Source of the DNA: Acidimicrobiaceae bacterium
GTDB taxonomy: Bacteria; Actinomycetota; Acidimicrobiia; Acidimicrobiales; RAAP-2
DNA length: 64,000 bases
Direction of reading: 5' to 3'
Assembly (NCBI GenBank): GCA_003162475.1
Contig: PMOI01000020.1
Location: 20,810-84,809 of the forward strand
A program made the position numbers and the translations under genes. Shown piece by piece: positions 63,512 through 64,000 of this stretch (within the stretch, counting starts at the first letter, position 1; each line of letters starts with the position of its first letter). The notes beneath the pieces are model-generated. The model ran no database searches. It had not been told where the DNA came from and saw only the letters and a list, made by a program, of their open reading frames with translations.

Positions 63512-63627
63512 TCCCGGCGGCGACCTACTCTCCCAGGGAGGAACCCCCAAGTACCATCGGCGCAGGTGGGCTTGACTGCTGTGTTCGGAATGGGAACAGG
63601 TATATCTCCACCGCCATAACCACCGGA
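63512..63627 (-). rRNA. rrf: 5S ribosomal RNA
   Basis: About 116 bases. The ends pair (TCCGGTGG at the 5' end with CCGCCGGGA at the 3' end). The internal sequence TTCCCATTCCGAACACAG, then AAGCCCACC and GCGCCGATGGTACTTGGGGG is the 5S core. The ends are placed by the pairing of helix I and could be off by one or two bases. Confidence 0.93.
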
Positions 63628-63707
63628 AATCTTGCGCTCGACCACTTTCGTGGTCCGAACTGGCGTCAGCCAGCTCCCTGAGCGTCCTAGAACGAGCACG
63701 AACATCA

Positions 63708-64000
63708 AATTCCAAGCCCTCGGCCGATTAGTACCGGTCAGCTGAATGCGTTACCGCACTTACACTTCCGGCCTATCAACGTGGTCGTCTGGCCACGGGC
63801 CTTACCTGGTTAACCCAGTGAGAGATTTAATCTTGAAACGGGCTTCGCACTTAGATGCTTTCAGCGCTTATCCCACCCGCAGGTCGCAAAACAGCCATGC
63901 CCTTGGCAGGACAACTGTCACACGAGAGCTGCGTTCGTCCCGGTCCTCTCGTACTAGGGACAACCTTTCTCAAATCTCTTACGGCTGCATCGGATAGGGA
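63708..64000 (-). rRNA. rrl: 23S ribosomal RNA, 3' end (continues beyond window)
   Basis: The minus strand carries conserved 3' 23S elements: the sarcin-ricin loop AGTACGAGAGGACCGGGACG (63936-63955), AGCATCTAAGTGCGAAGC and GTACTAATCGGCCGAGGGCTTGG close to the 3' end. The 3' end, at about 63708, is approximate. The 5' part and 16S lie outside the window. The 80 bases to the 5S gene are spacer without a tRNA. Confidence 0.92.

Overview
The window looks like chromosomal DNA of a moderately high-GC actinobacterium. Three observations point there: the gcvH - FHA protein - MerR (FtsR-like) - bifunctional-nuclease (DUF151) gene order known from mycobacteria, the frequent GTG starts with 4-base stop/start overlaps, and the PaiB, ECF42 and DUF4232 families. 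An environmental lineage such as the Acidimicrobiia is my best guess; this is inference, not demonstrated. No phage, insertion sequence, CRISPR array or tRNA gene was found. The minus-strand rRNA operon enters at the right edge (5S complete, 23S 3' end only).

Layout. 1-513: end of a cytochrome P450. 510-6465: a glutamine-synthetase-like enzyme divergent from an operon for homoprotocatechuate-type ring cleavage (FAH-family hydrolase, semialdehyde dehydrogenase, class III extradiol dioxygenase, acetoacetate-decarboxylase-family protein, MarR regulator). 6544-18773: one long minus-strand run of RidA, a D-2-hydroxyacid dehydrogenase, a five-gene peptide/opine-type ABC transporter, a Gfo/Idh/MocA oxidoreductase, two tandem DUF4438 paralogues, a GntR/FCD regulator and an aminotransferase. 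It reads as an uptake and catabolic locus for an unknown amino-acid- or peptide-like substrate. 19209-23134: a methyltransferase, PaiB, an ECF42 sigma factor with its YCII/DGPF partner, and a ferritin-like protein. 23296-28085: glycine cleavage genes gcvT, gcvPA and gcvPB under a MerR gene, with a small PD-(D/E)XK-like protein between. 28156-36945: thiG/thiD divergent, membrane and hydrolase genes, then the conserved gcvH-FHA-MerR-DUF151 block and a CDP-alcohol phosphatidyltransferase. 36961-46681: class I fructose-bisphosphate aldolase, a serine esterase, a repeat-bearing TPR protein, then pgi-gnd-pgl-zwf and a HAD phosphatase (upper glycolysis and oxidative pentose phosphate pathway). 46701-51519: a complete branched-chain-type (Liv) ABC transporter.

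51627-62144 is the most coherent region: a protocatechuate 4,5-cleavage island. VanA-like demethylase, vanillin/benzaldehyde-type dehydrogenase and PobA would feed protocatechuate into LigAB (ring opening), LigC (oxidation to the pyrone), LigI (pyrone hydrolysis), GalD/LigU (tautomerisation), LigJ (hydration) and LigK (aldol cleavage to pyruvate and oxaloacetate). A TetR regulator follows. A sequence motif in front of ligK recurs in front of the Liv binding-protein gene, so that transporter may import the aromatic acids.

The most interesting points are the actinobacterial lig island with its candidate shared operators, the DUF4438 pair inside a transporter-linked catabolic locus, the ECF42 promoter and its probable CTG start, and several strong palindromes.
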